64,000 bases of DNA from Rhodohalobacter barkolensis (GTDB taxonomy: Bacteria > Bacteroidota > Rhodothermia > Balneolales > Balneolaceae): contig NZ_PISP01000001.1 in NCBI RefSeq assembly GCF_002834295.1, positions 248,001-312,000 on the forward strand, written 5' to 3'. Under the pieces are notes generated by a model. The model worked only from the letters and a program-made list of their open reading frames with translations. It made no database searches and was not told where the DNA came from. Positions 36,528 through 46,566 of the stretch are shown one piece after another (the first letter of the stretch is position 1; every line of letters starts with the position of its first letter). A program made the translations under genes and the position numbers.

Positions 36528-39500
36528 TTATCTGGCAATTGCAATTTTAATCAGTTTACTCTCTTTCTTTTCATTTATCTCGGCAGTAATGAGAGCAATA
36601 TAACCCCCACTGGCCCAGGATGAAGTATCAATGGAAATCTCTTCCGGTAAACCACCTCTGCTTTGAAATTTGCGATCATAAATGGGGCGTCCGCTTAATG
36701 TTGTGATCTTAATTTCTATTTCGGCCGGTTCGCTTGTTTGAAACCTTATATTAGTGTCATTTTGAGCAGGATTGGGCCAGTTATAAGTCTCGTCTTTATT
36801 TAAAAGCGTAAAATCAGGGATTTGTGTATCAGCCGAAGAAATGTTAGCCGTACTCTTATTGTCGTTTTGAATACCATAAACAGAGCCCCAGCTGATTTCC
36901 CCCATCTCTGGAAATTCCCAGATTTTGAGATCTCCTGCCGGGCTCACTGCGGCAACATAATGATCAAATATGACAGGATTGATAATTCTTTGGTCTAAAT
37001 TTTGAATTCCACCAACAAGAAGTGGAAATCCATCTAAAAGCTCGCCACTGGTATCATACGCGTAGAGATTTAGAGACGACTTGTCTATTCCGGCGATCAA
37101 GATATTCATTTGATCATCACCATTTATATCTGCAATTAGCGGAGTTCCGGAGAACTGAACTCCGGCAGGAGGGTTGAGTGGAAAATAATCTAAATATGAT
37201 CCGTTTTGGTTCAATGCAATGAGCGAATGATTCTCTTTGTTAACAAAGATAAATTCCGGTGCTCCATTATTAGTTAAATCTGCAACAGCCGGTCGTTCGA
37301 GTGATGCTCCATCGTGCAATTGAATAGGCTGATTGTAATCGTTATCCGGAGTAAAAAGTTTTAACGATTTATCCTCAACAAGGTAAAAAAGTGGATTCCC
37401 GGATTGCACTCTGATTAAACCTGCATATAGCCTTTGCCTACTTGATTCATTGAATATTGTATGTTCTGAAGATCCGCCGGGGTATGAGATGATAAAGTTT
37501 TGACCTGAAAGGGATGCGGAATATCCAGCTTCACTATCAGTTCTGAAAAAAGTTTGATCAGGTACAGATTCGGCGGTTTGATTGTCAATATTAAATCGGA
37601 AGGCAGATCCATCTAAATCTATATATCCGGTTTCAACCGAGCTTAAATTTCCACGATTTGCAGGTACTGTGAATTCATCAATCAGCTGAAGTGTTTCACC
37701 ATCCCATTCAGCTGTTTGCAAAATTATGTTATCTACAGATGAGGCGGGATTTGGGGATAAGTAAATTTTTTCATCTATAATGCTATAGAGGGGTTGCTGA
37801 TAGCTTTGCAGATCGGTTATCGGAGATGATAATACTTCATCATTTAACGAGTAGACCTGGAGTCCATCGTTTCCGGGAATGAGTATGTGTTGATTTCCAT
37901 TTCGGGTAAAGGATGACAGTGAAAGAGGGTAGGAGTTCCAGTAGTCGTCACTATCGGGTGTGAAGGTTTCAATGTTGAGGTCAGAACGATCGATAGATAA
38001 ATTGTAGAGATCTTCGAATGGATTTACCGGCCTGATACTAAAATTTGCAGTGGGTAAATTATCGGAGAAATCGAACAGCTCGAATGTTGAAATTGCTCCT
38101 GAATGACTGTTGTTTTGGGGAGTTGTATCTGGGCCGAATCTATTTTCATAAAGTGTGATACGATCTGTTTGAGTGATGACCGTAGCATCATTACCGCTCC
38201 ACCAAAAATCAAAGGCTGATCCGTTCGATTCATTTTGAAATAGACCTACTGAAACCGGTCTGCCGATATCCTGAGCTCCATCCGCTTCAATTAATTGAAC
38301 TCCTTTTCTGGATGGGTCATCATTAACACCCAAATTCTGAATCAACTGTTGTTCAATAACAGAATCATCAATATGCCAGATTAAAATCCCTCCATTAAGC
38401 TCGCGGTTCCCCTCTTCATCCAATCCGCCCGGGAGAGAAAAATCGTAATGAGAAACATCAATGATAACACCCGGCTCTAACAGTTCATCAAATCCGCTTC
38501 GTTGATTTGTAAAATCAACATCACTGTGGGAAAATGTTTGCTCTACGATTGATCTGTCGGGCTTCTGTATTGTAAGTGTAACGCCATTACCGTCAGGATC
38601 TCTATGACGGTTTTCTAGGAGGAAATACTCGGTGGAAGACAAGGAAATTTGTGCAGTACTGCTTTGTCGATTCAGTGATGAAACAGGTAGATTTACTGAT
38701 GTTTCCTGATCTGTGTCATATTGAGTCGGTTCAGTCCAGCCCAGGTGGAGTTTTTCCCATGCGGACATTTCAGGCGGGAACAGACCATTATAGGCAAAAA
38801 TACCGGCTCCATCCATCAATCCAAATCGACCGATTCCGGACTCACCGGTTTGAGTGTTAAACAGATCGGGCAACCCCAGGTGACTACCCAGTTGTGCAGT
38901 TAGCATTCCATTAATAGAAAGAGGGAGTACATAACGTTCGCCGGTCAGATCTTCACCTGATCGGCTGAGGGTGCGGGGTATAATAAGGCTGTTGGTAACC
39001 AATATATTACCGTTTTGAATGGGGAATCCGCTAAAAGAAGGATCACCCATCATTTCTGAAAGGGCCTCATTGCTGAGATAGACGGATGGAATATCCTGAG
39101 GTGTTCGGTCTAATGTGGTACCGGTGAGTTCAATATCTCTTCCAACACCGGCATGAAAAATAACAAATGCGATATTGTCTCCGGGCTGTAAAGATGGGAC
39201 TTGCATATCCGATTCTGCCACGGTTTCCCAAACCTCACGCGTTAACTCTGATAATTGAGATAAATCAGGTTCTTCTCCAATTGGAGAGTAGTATTCCATT
39301 TTATTAGATAATCTGATTACTTCTGGCAGTACGGAATATTCTATCTCTAATTGACCATCAGACATTCGCTCGAAATAATTTTTAGAAAACCGAAGATGTG
39401 CTTCGAAATAGGAACGATCGTGAGGAAGAGCATCCACTGAAGTTCCCGGATTTTCTAAGTAAGGGATACTTCCGGTTTCAAATGTACCATTACCCGACGT

Positions 39501-39692
39501 AAATCGATTATCATCAGGTTGAAATTCTGCCATCACACCAATGATGTGAAGAGTCCCATCAACCGGAGAGGGAGTCAGTGAATTTAAAGATGAGCTGTAA
39601 TCTTGAGAATAGACTGATGGAGAACATAAAAAACATAAAAAAAGCAGTGATATAATATGCTTACCACTGCTTTTGAAATGTCTATAAATCAT
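36528..39692 (-). CDS. M6-like (immune inhibitor A type) secreted protein with lost zinc site and T9SS sorting domain
   Basis: The 1054 residues have a signal peptide, an M6-peptidase-like domain (about 45-440) and a C-terminal beta sandwich typical of T9SS type A sorting domains (YNWPNPAQNDTNIRF, KITTLSGRPIYDRKF, to the end). Residues about 620-960 look like a WD/FG-GAP-type propeller. Where active M6 enzymes read HEFGHxLGLPDLY, this one reads AQLGSHLGLPDLF (266-278): both His ligands and the catalytic Glu are replaced, while the flanks are conserved. It is probably a pseudoenzyme. It lies 11 nt after porV. Confidence 0.85.
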   Translation of the reverse strand: MIYRHFKSSGKHIISLLFLCFLCSPSVYSQDYSSSLNSLTPSPVDGTLHIIGVMAEFQPDDNRFTSGNGTFETGSIPYLENPGTSVDALPHDRSYFEAHLRFSKNYFERMSDGQLEIEYSVLPEVIRLSNKMEYYSPIGEEPDLSQLSELTREVWETVAESDMQVPSLQPGDNIAFVIFHAGVGRDIELTGTTLDRTPQDIPSVYLSNEALSEMMGDPSFSGFPIQNGNILVTNSLIIPRTLSRSGEDLTGERYVLPLSINGMLTAQLGSHLGLPDLFNTQTGESGIGRFGLMDGAGIFAYNGLFPPEMSAWEKLHLGWTEPTQYDTDQETSVNLPVSSLNRQSSTAQISLSSTEYFLLENRHRDPDGNGVTLTIQKPDRSIVEQTFSHSDVDFTNQRSGFDELLEPGVIIDVSHYDFSLPGGLDEEGNRELNGGILIWHIDDSVIEQQLIQNLGVNDDPSRKGVQLIEADGAQDIGRPVSVGLFQNESNGSAFDFWWSGNDATVITQTDRITLYENRFGPDTTPQNNSHSGAISTFELFDFSDNLPTANFSIRPVNPFEDLYNLSIDRSDLNIETFTPDSDDYWNSYPLSLSSFTRNGNQHILIPGNDGLQVYSLNDEVLSSPITDLQSYQQPLYSIIDEKIYLSPNPASSVDNIILQTAEWDGETLQLIDEFTVPANRGNLSSVETGYIDLDGSAFRFNIDNQTAESVPDQTFFRTDSEAGYSASLSGQNFIISYPGGSSEHTIFNESSRQRLYAGLIRVQSGNPLFYLVEDKSLKLFTPDNDYNQPIQLHDGASLERPAVADLTNNGAPEFIFVNKENHSLIALNQNGSYLDYFPLNPPAGVQFSGTPLIADINGDDQMNILIAGIDKSSLNLYAYDTSGELLDGFPLLVGGIQNLDQRIINPVIFDHYVAAVSPAGDLKIWEFPEMGEISWGSVYGIQNDNKSTANISSADTQIPDFTLLNKDETYNWPNPAQNDTNIRFQTSEPAEIEIKITTLSGRPIYDRKFQSRGGLPEEISIDTSSWASGGYIALITAEINEKKESKLIKIAIAR

Positions 39693-39703
39693 TCACGCTG
39701 CCA

Positions 39704-40840
39704 TTATTGGAAGTTAACCAAAAGACTGAGGCGAATAGTGTTTGCCAATGGGTGATCTTCTTCAAGTGTGTAAATATAGCTGAAGTCAACACCAAAAATA
39801 TTGTATCGTAAACCGGCACCGAGAGTTACAAACTCACGATTTCCGTTGTCAGGGTTTTCATAATAGTAACCTGTTCTGAGAGCAAAAAGATCGTTGTACC
39901 AATACTCGAGTCCAAATCCCCACATCAATTGCTGGGGGAGATTTAGTGAAATAGTTTCACCCTGACCTGTTGCACGCTCCAAAGAGCCCCAAGAGTTAAA
40001 CAGAGCTTTTCCGACACCCATAGGTTCGTACGTCTCATCACCATTCTCGTCTACAGTTCTTTCCGTCCGAGCCATGATTTTTGAGATATCATTTGTAAAT
40101 GTCAGGGTATTCATTCCCATGTCATCCAGATCCATGGTGTAAGCCCAGCCTAAACGAAATACAGTAGGTAATGGATCTTTTTGTGCATTATCCGTGTACT
40201 GCATACCCGGTCCGATATTGGAAAGGTTTACACCTGCATTAAATGAGGCATTTCTGTTCGCTACCTGAAAGGGATTACTTTTATAAAGAGCTGCAAGGTC
40301 GAGCCCGACGCTGGAACCCGGGTTAATTTTTTGACCGCTTACTTCACCGTCGGCCAATGAACTGTAAATAAATCTCAATCCGGTACCCAATGCAAAGTTT
40401 TCAGAAAGCTGATAACCGTAAGATAGGCCGGCAGAGATCTCATAACTGTTAAAACGCCCGAGGTTCTCGGCAAATTCATCAGTACGTACTTGCTCGCCTA
40501 AATTAAGGAATGTGATGTGTCCACCAATTGTACCGATTCCTTCCACATGATAGGTACCAACCAGGTAGTCATAAAAAAGATCTGCATTAAAAGCAGGCAG
40601 CCAGTTAGCGTGTGTAATACTTACCTGATTTTGATTTTGAAATGCCAGACCGGCTGGATTCCAGAAAATTGCGGATGCATTGTCAGCAATGGCAACACCG
40701 GTACTGCCCATTCCGGCGCCACGTGAATCGGGTTCAATTTGAAGAAAGGGTACTGCTGTAATACCAACCTGTGCTTGTGCTGCAGGTACTGATATAGCAA
40801 AAATTACTGCTAATAGGATGGATGATAATGCCTTTTTCAT
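39704..40840 (-). CDS. porV: T9SS outer-membrane protein PorV
   Basis: A 378-residue outer-membrane barrel with a cleaved signal peptide (ISVPAAQAQ) and the PorV pattern AVPFLQIEPDSRGAGMGSTG followed by VAIADNASAIFWNPAGLAF, then GAGLRYNIFGVDFSYIY near the end. PorV shuttles T9SS cargo from the SprA translocon to the surface attachment complex. Cargo is recognised through C-terminal sorting domains, and the next gene encodes such a protein. The last residue is aromatic-adjacent (LLVNFQ), as in barrels. Confidence 0.9.
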   Translation of the reverse strand: MKKALSSILLAVIFAISVPAAQAQVGITAVPFLQIEPDSRGAGMGSTGVAIADNASAIFWNPAGLAFQNQNQVSITHANWLPAFNADLFYDYLVGTYHVEGIGTIGGHITFLNLGEQVRTDEFAENLGRFNSYEISAGLSYGYQLSENFALGTGLRFIYSSLADGEVSGQKINPGSSVGLDLAALYKSNPFQVANRNASFNAGVNLSNIGPGMQYTDNAQKDPLPTVFRLGWAYTMDLDDMGMNTLTFTNDISKIMARTERTVDENGDETYEPMGVGKALFNSWGSLERATGQGETISLNLPQQLMWGFGLEYWYNDLFALRTGYYYENPDNGNREFVTLGAGLRYNIFGVDFSYIYTLEEDHPLANTIRLSLLVNFQ

Positions 40841-41143
40841 ATAAATATGCCTTTATGCTACGAAAGATTGATAACGAGAATATCGGGGATCAATTATAGA
40901 TATAACTGAATTATAATGATTAATATAGAATTATGAGAACTGTAAAAGATAATAAGCCGGTAAGACTTGATCTAATTTAACGAAAGTAGCAACTATTAAA
41001 TAGGCAAATTGTTTCTTGAATGTTTACTTCTGTGAAATTTGAAACCTCTTAAGTAGAGATAATTCAATAAAAATATTATACATCCGTCATCTCAAAAATG
41101 CAAAAAAATTGTAGAAGGCAACGGATGTATAATGATACGTAAT
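40841..41143. other. Gene-free stretch upstream of porV
   Basis: About 300 AT-rich nt between the end of the thiolase gene and the start of porV, both on the minus strand. It holds the hairpin at 41075-41133 and presumably the porV promoter. No small gene was recognised. Confidence 0.5.
41068..41133 (-). terminator. Hairpin with 13-bp stem downstream of the thiolase gene
   Basis: ATTATACATCCGT (41075-41087) is the exact reverse complement of ACGGATGTATAAT (41121-41133), with a 33-nt spacer. On the minus strand the stem is followed by ATTTTTATTG. It lies 11 nt after the thiolase stop and probably ends that operon, although the loop is large. Confidence 0.5.
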
Positions 41144-42322
41144 CTAAATCATTTCAACTACAAGAGCCGACGCACCGCCACCTCCATTGCAGATACCGGC
41201 ACAACCGTATTTGCCACCGGTTCTTTTTAACGCGTGCAGAAGAGTGACAATGATTCTGGCACCGGAACAACCAATTGGGTGCCCAATACTTACCGCACCG
41301 CCATGGATATTAACCTTTTCCGCGTCGAGCTCAAGAATTTGATTATTAGCCAGTGATACAACTGAAAAAGCCTCATTGATTTCAAAAAGATCAATCTCAT
41401 CTTTCGTAAGACCAGCGCGTTTCAGAGCAATAGGAATGGCATCAGAAGGAGCTGTTGTAAACCATTCCGGAGCTTTTGCAGCACTTCCGTGACTTAAAAC
41501 TTTTGCGAGTGGTTTGAGTCCTAGCTCCTTTGCTTTTTCTTCACTCATGATCAACACAGCTGCTGCTCCATCATTAATACTGCTGGCATTGGCTGCTGTT
41601 ATTGTTCCTTCCTTGTCAAAAACCGGACGCAGTTGTGGAACTTTATCGAAGTTTACTCGTCCCAGCTCTTCGTCTTTCTCAACTTCAGTAACATTTCCTT
41701 TCCGGTCTTTCACTTTGATCTTTACAATCTCATCTTTGAAGTAACCTTTCTCGGTAGCTTCGATGGCACGTTTGTAAGATGTAATAGCAAACTCATCTTG
41801 GTCTTCTCGTGAGATATTGCATTCTTTAGCACAGATTTCCCCTGCATTTCCCATATGGAAATCATTATAGACGTCCCAAAGACCATCTTTCAGAATTCCA
41901 TCTTCTACCTGAGAATTGCCAAGTTTTGAACCGAAACGATGCTTGGGGAGATAGTATGGTACGTTACTCATGCTCTCCATACCACCGGCAATCATAATAT
42001 CATTCTGGCCGAGTGCTATTTGGTCTGCAGCAATCATGATCGCTTTTGTACCGGATGCACATACTTTATTGATAGTTGTAGAAGGTGTTTTTTCAGACAT
42101 TCCTGCTTTTAAAGCTGCTTGACGTGCTGGTGCCTGGCCAATTCCGGCTGTAAGTACATTACCCATTACAACTTCCTGAACATCATCCGGTTTGATACCG
42201 GCAGTTTTCACTAAATCGTTGATTACGGCTGCACCCAGTTCAGGTGCTGAAAAGGATGATAAACTGCCACCGAACGAACCAAGAGGAGTTCTTCTGGCAG
42301 CAACAATTACTGCGTTCTTCAT
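41144..42322 (-). CDS. Acetyl-CoA C-acetyltransferase (thiolase)
   Basis: A 392-residue thiolase with the acyl-accepting Cys in NKVCASGTKAI, the NEAFSV motif, the His in GHPIGCSGARI and the second Cys in CAGICNGGGGASALV. Active-site elements are complete. It condenses two acetyl-CoA or cleaves acetoacetyl-CoA. It is 15 nt downstream of the cystathionine gamma-synthase-type gene. A second, different thiolase lies at 53-54 kb. Confidence 0.95.
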   Translation of the reverse strand: MKNAVIVAARRTPLGSFGGSLSSFSAPELGAAVINDLVKTAGIKPDDVQEVVMGNVLTAGIGQAPARQAALKAGMSEKTPSTTINKVCASGTKAIMIAADQIALGQNDIMIAGGMESMSNVPYYLPKHRFGSKLGNSQVEDGILKDGLWDVYNDFHMGNAGEICAKECNISREDQDEFAITSYKRAIEATEKGYFKDEIVKIKVKDRKGNVTEVEKDEELGRVNFDKVPQLRPVFDKEGTITAANASSINDGAAAVLIMSEEKAKELGLKPLAKVLSHGSAAKAPEWFTTAPSDAIPIALKRAGLTKDEIDLFEINEAFSVVSLANNQILELDAEKVNIHGGAVSIGHPIGCSGARIIVTLLHALKRTGGKYGCAGICNGGGGASALVVEMI

Positions 42323-42337
42323 AATGTTATGGTAGAT

Positions 42338-43474
42338 TTAAAATGCTTGATTTAAGTCTTTTATTAGATCATCGACATCTTCGATGCCAACAGATAACCT
42401 GATAAGGGAGTCTTTTAACCCGGCTTTTTCCCGGACTTCTTTTGGAATAGAGCCGTGTGTCATAGATGCCGGATGGCTGATCAAAGACTCAACGCCTCCT
42501 AAACTCTCTGCAAGAGTAAATATACCGGTTTTGCTCATAAACTCTGAAGCTTTTTCAATGGAATCATCTTTTAGGCTGAATGATACCATCGCGCCAAAGT
42601 CATCCATCTGTTGTGAGGCAATATCATGTTGAGGGTGTGATTCCAGGCCGGGATAAAATACTTCTCCAACTTTCGGGTGCTCGTTCAAAAACGATGCGAT
42701 TTTTTTAGCATTCTCAACAGAACGCTGTACACGAACATGAAGTGTTTTGATTCCCCGGAGAATGAGATAGCAATCCATCGGCCCGGGAACGGCACCTGAA
42801 GTTTTAATCTGGAATCTCAATTTCTCCATCAACTCCTTGTTGGAAGTTGCCACGGCTCCTCCAATAGCATCAGAATGACCACCCAAATATTTAGTGGTAG
42901 AGTGCATAACCGCATCGGCGCCCAATGTGAGTGGCCGCTGCAAATAGGGAGATGCAAAAGTATTATCAACTATACTTAAAATATTTCGACTTCGGGTAAG
43001 CTTGGTTACGGCTTTAATGTCAATAATACGAAGCAGAGGATTGGTCGGTGTTTCCATCCAAACCAATTTCGTGTTGTTTTGAAAAGCAGATTCAACCTCT
43101 TGAATATCGGTCATATCCACAAAGGAGAACTCTATACCATATGGCTCAAAGACTTGAGTAAAAAGACGGTAGGTTCCGCCATAAAGATCGTTCGTTGATA
43201 TTACGTGATCTCCCGGCCGCAATGTTTTCATAATACCATCTATAGCGGCAACACCACTCGCAAAACAGGCACACTCATCTGCTTCTTCCAATCCTGCAAT
43301 AAGATTTTCCAATGACGTGCGTGTAGGATTTCCAACTCTCGCATAATCGTAACCCTGATGATCATTCGGGGCTTTTTGAGCATACGTTGATGTCTGAAAA
43401 ATAGGTGGCATTACTGCACCTGTTGTCTCTTCAGGCTTTTGCCCTGCATGGATTGCTTTGGTGTTAAATTTCAT
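42338..43474 (-). CDS. Cys/Met-metabolism PLP enzyme (cystathionine gamma-synthase or -lyase)
   Basis: The 378 residues show YDYARVGNPTRTSLENLIAG, CFASGVAAIDGI, STNDLYGGTYRLF, DNTFASPYLQRPL and the PLP-binding lysine in MHSTTKYLGGHSDAIGG, then FTLAESLGGVESLISHPASM. Synthase and lyase activities cannot be separated by eye in this family. No partner gene for methionine synthesis is adjacent. Confidence 0.92.
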   Translation of the reverse strand: MKFNTKAIHAGQKPEETTGAVMPPIFQTSTYAQKAPNDHQGYDYARVGNPTRTSLENLIAGLEEADECACFASGVAAIDGIMKTLRPGDHVISTNDLYGGTYRLFTQVFEPYGIEFSFVDMTDIQEVESAFQNNTKLVWMETPTNPLLRIIDIKAVTKLTRSRNILSIVDNTFASPYLQRPLTLGADAVMHSTTKYLGGHSDAIGGAVATSNKELMEKLRFQIKTSGAVPGPMDCYLILRGIKTLHVRVQRSVENAKKIASFLNEHPKVGEVFYPGLESHPQHDIASQQMDDFGAMVSFSLKDDSIEKASEFMSKTGIFTLAESLGGVESLISHPASMTHGSIPKEVREKAGLKDSLIRLSVGIEDVDDLIKDLNQAF

Positions 43475-43477
43475 ATG

Positions 43478-44683
43478 CTATAGATTATATGATCTTTTTA
43501 GTGATTCCGCTTCTTCAGTCATTTCTAAGTCGACATAAATTTCGTAGAGATTACGAATATAATTTATGTTATCGGGGTTGTTTTCTGTTAATCGCTCCCA
43601 AAGTTCTAAAGACCTGTTTAAAAGTTCAACTCTATGCTGTTCCAGTCGATCATCAGTTGAGTTTGATGAAAGGTCTGCAAGATATTGAGAACTATTTTTC
43701 AGAAAGGCGGCTTTTCGATATGCATTTTCATCTGATAGAGGAACTGCTGAATCAATCTCCTCATATAGATTTGAGATTTCAGATAGTATTTGAAGTAATT
43801 CGTCGGTCTCTGAATCGGAAACCTCACGTTCAGAATTGATAATTTGCAGAGCCGTACTTCTGAAAGTGAAATAGAGTTCTCCGGCTAAAGACTCCTTGTA
43901 TTCAATTCTGTTTGGATAGTCATTTATGAGATCACGAAGTACAGTTATCGAAGAATCATGATCATTATTTAGCATATATGCGTTGGCAAGTCCATGACGA
44001 ATTTGGGCATTCTGAGGATACTCTTCTACCAACTGATTATAGTAATTTATAGAAGTCTCAATATCGCCGGACTCCAAATAAATGTATGCCAGTTTTTCTT
44101 GATATTCCCGGTTATTTCCCTGATCCAATTCAATAGCGTCCTGTAGCGTTTGAATTGCGTCATCAAACCGTCCGGACCGGTAGTATGTATTTGCTAATAG
44201 ATTGTAAGTAACCAGACTGTCCGGGTTTACAGTAATAGCATTATTAAAATGATCTGCAATCTGCTCAGAATTACTTAGTGCAGCAACTGAGTTATTGCGC
44301 TGTAACAGTTTAACCCCTTCACCTTGTTCATATGACCAGGCAGTACGTACAATTTCATTTATCTCATTATTTGCAGACTGATCGGAAAAGTTGATGTCAG
44401 ACAGATCTTTCAGATTCCTATAGAGCGGAATTCTTTGTGATGGGGGCGATGTTTTTTCGGCAATCTGAAAAAGAAGTGTTGCTTTTTCAATGTTTAAACG
44501 AGGGTCTCGTTCATTCCCTTGTAGTTCTTGTTCAGTGTTATTCAACTGATTTTGGAGCTCATCTAATGATGATAGTGATGATGAGTTATCACTACTTGTT
44601 TGATTAGTAGAAGTACAGGATAGGGCAAAAAAAATCCCGAAGGCAAGCAAAGTGCCTGCCACTCGGGTATTTAAATAGTTCAT
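43478..44683 (-). CDS. TPR-repeat lipoprotein
   Basis: The 401 residues begin with an SPII signal, lipobox ALSC (Cys23). Acidic helical TPR repeats follow (SLVTYNLLANTYYRSGRFDD, EYQEKLAYIYLESGDIETSI, QIRHGLANAYMLNNDHDSSI). It is a relative of the neighbouring 437-residue lipoprotein, 22 nt upstream. The likely place is the periplasmic face of a membrane; role unknown. Confidence 0.85.
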   Translation of the reverse strand: MNYLNTRVAGTLLAFGIFFALSCTSTNQTSSDNSSSLSSLDELQNQLNNTEQELQGNERDPRLNIEKATLLFQIAEKTSPPSQRIPLYRNLKDLSDINFSDQSANNEINEIVRTAWSYEQGEGVKLLQRNNSVAALSNSEQIADHFNNAITVNPDSLVTYNLLANTYYRSGRFDDAIQTLQDAIELDQGNNREYQEKLAYIYLESGDIETSINYYNQLVEEYPQNAQIRHGLANAYMLNNDHDSSITVLRDLINDYPNRIEYKESLAGELYFTFRSTALQIINSEREVSDSETDELLQILSEISNLYEEIDSAVPLSDENAYRKAAFLKNSSQYLADLSSNSTDDRLEQHRVELLNRSLELWERLTENNPDNINYIRNLYEIYVDLEMTEEAESLKRSYNL

Positions 44684-44705
44684 ACAGTTTTTTTAAATAT
44701 TGGAA

Positions 44706-46019
44706 TTACATTCCGGCTTTTTCCATGGCTTCTTCAGCTTCTTCTTCCATTCCTAAAATGGTGTAAACCTGGAAGAGAGATTGCCAGTTTTCCGGATTGT
44801 CAGGGTTGATTTCTGCAGCTCTTTCGTAATAAACCAGTGACTCTTCAAGATTTTCACGAGCTCTTTCGTCATAATCCTGAGCCTCGGCGTTATCATCAGT
44901 ATTGTTACGTCTGTCGAACAGACTGGCTGCTCTGTTTTGGTAGATGATACCAAGGATGAAATTTGCTGATTCATCGTTTGATTCGAGTTCAACTACCTTT
45001 TTCATTTCACGTATTGCAATTTCAGTGAGTTCGTCTGCATCCGCTTCTTTACGATTAATTTCAGCATTCAACTCTTCAATCTCACTTTCAAGCTGACTCA
45101 GTTCATCGCCTGAAGCATTTCTTGCTTCCTGACGCAGTTCAAATACTTCTTCGTAAAGATCACTTACATCATCATTGAGTTCGCTTACAATCTGATAAAC
45201 CTGTGTACCAAGTACCCGACGATATTGTGGGTTTTCAGGATCATCCTCAATCAATCCCTCAACAAGTTCAATAGCACGATCTCTTTCTCCGGCTTGTAAA
45301 TAAGCATCTGCAAGTAATTGAATAAAGATTGTATCATCCGGATATAATGACATTGCCTCTTCAGCATAACGGGTAGCCCGGTCGAAATTTTCATTCACAA
45401 GAAGGATTCCGATCATGTATTCATAATCATCTGCTTCTGGTGTTTCAAGCATTTCCATGGCTGTTTCGTACGTGCTTACCGCATTTTCAATGTCTTCTTC
45501 ATTAAAATATGCTGAAGACATTACTTGATAAGTAAGTGCACTATCGGGTTGTACAGTTGCTGCATTTTTGAAATGTGCAATCGCAGTATAGTTTGGATCC
45601 GGAGTAGCAGCATTCAGACTGTCATCGTTCAGGATGTTCACACCGGCATTAAACTCATCAGCCCAAAAAGAAGTTACGGTATCTTCAAGCTCCTGATATT
45701 CTGCAGGCTCTTCTTCAAGTGAAGACATAATTTCTTTTGCGCGATCATAGGATTCTCGAGCTCTTTCATAATACTCTTTTCGATCACTTGGATCTTCAAA
45801 AGTTTCAGCCTGAGAACTGAGCACATAACCTTTGTAATAGTGGGCAACGTAGTTATTTTCGTCCTCTTCAATTGCAGTATCTACAATATTTAGAGCTTCG
45901 TCAAAATTTCCTGTTAACAGTTGTACTTGAACGTCATTCACTAATGGATCTGTAGTTTCACAGCCCCACATGAACCCCGCGAATAGTAAGATGAGTAGTA
46001 ATGGTTTCAGACTTTTCAT
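44706..46019 (-). CDS. TPR-repeat lipoprotein with central coiled coil
   Basis: The 437 residues have a lipobox MWGC (Cys20), several TPR units (YVAHYYKGYVLSSQAETFED, ALTYQVMSSAYFNEEDIENA, TIFIQLLADAYLQAGERDRA) and a charged coiled-coil segment near 275-315 (LRQEARNASGDELSQLESEI). The C-terminal TPRs end EEEAEEAMEKAGM. It is the first gene of the operon that continues to the thiolase. Possibly an assembly or scaffold lipoprotein. Confidence 0.85.
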   Translation of the reverse strand: MKSLKPLLLILLFAGFMWGCETTDPLVNDVQVQLLTGNFDEALNIVDTAIEEDENNYVAHYYKGYVLSSQAETFEDPSDRKEYYERARESYDRAKEIMSSLEEEPAEYQELEDTVTSFWADEFNAGVNILNDDSLNAATPDPNYTAIAHFKNAATVQPDSALTYQVMSSAYFNEEDIENAVSTYETAMEMLETPEADDYEYMIGILLVNENFDRATRYAEEAMSLYPDDTIFIQLLADAYLQAGERDRAIELVEGLIEDDPENPQYRRVLGTQVYQIVSELNDDVSDLYEEVFELRQEARNASGDELSQLESEIEELNAEINRKEADADELTEIAIREMKKVVELESNDESANFILGIIYQNRAASLFDRRNNTDDNAEAQDYDERARENLEESLVYYERAAEINPDNPENWQSLFQVYTILGMEEEAEEAMEKAGM

Positions 46020-46185
46020 GTGTTTTATTCTATCAGTTGTTGATTATCTTCGTTAGAGAGAAAGTAACCATATATAGTGCTTTCCGCAATAAGGCTCTGC
46101 GATGAAAAGAACTATATGAATCGTTATTATTGATATCTACTTATATAATGCCTTTTAAACCCATAATGTTTCAATAAATTTAAAA

Positions 46186-46566
46186 ATGAATCACAAAATA
46201 GTTTCGACATCGAATGCACCCGCGGCCATTGGCCCTTACAGTCAGGCAACAATTTATAATAATGTGGTGTATTGCTCCGGTCAAATAGCCCTTGATCCTT
46301 CTACTAATGAAATTATAGAAGGAGGAGTAAAGGAGCAGACCGACCGGGTAATGAAAAACCTGTCAGCAGTTTTGGCTGAAGCCGGCTCCGGGGTTGATAA
46401 AGTTCTTCGGTGCACCATTTTTCTGGATGATATGAATGATTTTCCACTCGTAAATGAAGTATATGGTAGCTACTTTAAAGGGAATCTGCCTGCAAGAGAA
46501 ACCGTTGCTGTTGAAACACTTCCCAAGAAAGTACTCGTTGAAATCAGCTGCATTGCCTATATCTGA
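46186..46566 (+). CDS. ridA: RidA-family reactive intermediate deaminase
   Basis: The 126 residues cover the complete YjgF/YER057c/UK114 family: APAAIGPYSQATIYNNVVYC, SGQIALDP, VMKNLSAVLAEAGSG, VLRCTIFLDDMNDFPLVNEV and PARETVAVETLPKKVLVEI, with the catalytic Arg in ARETV. It hydrolyses 2-aminoacrylate and related enamines. Its stop codon abuts the stop of the convergent M23 peptidase gene. Confidence 0.96.
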   Translation: MNHKIVSTSNAPAAIGPYSQATIYNNVVYCSGQIALDPSTNEIIEGGVKEQTDRVMKNLSAVLAEAGSGVDKVLRCTIFLDDMNDFPLVNEVYGSYFKGNLPARETVAVETLPKKVLVEISCIAYI

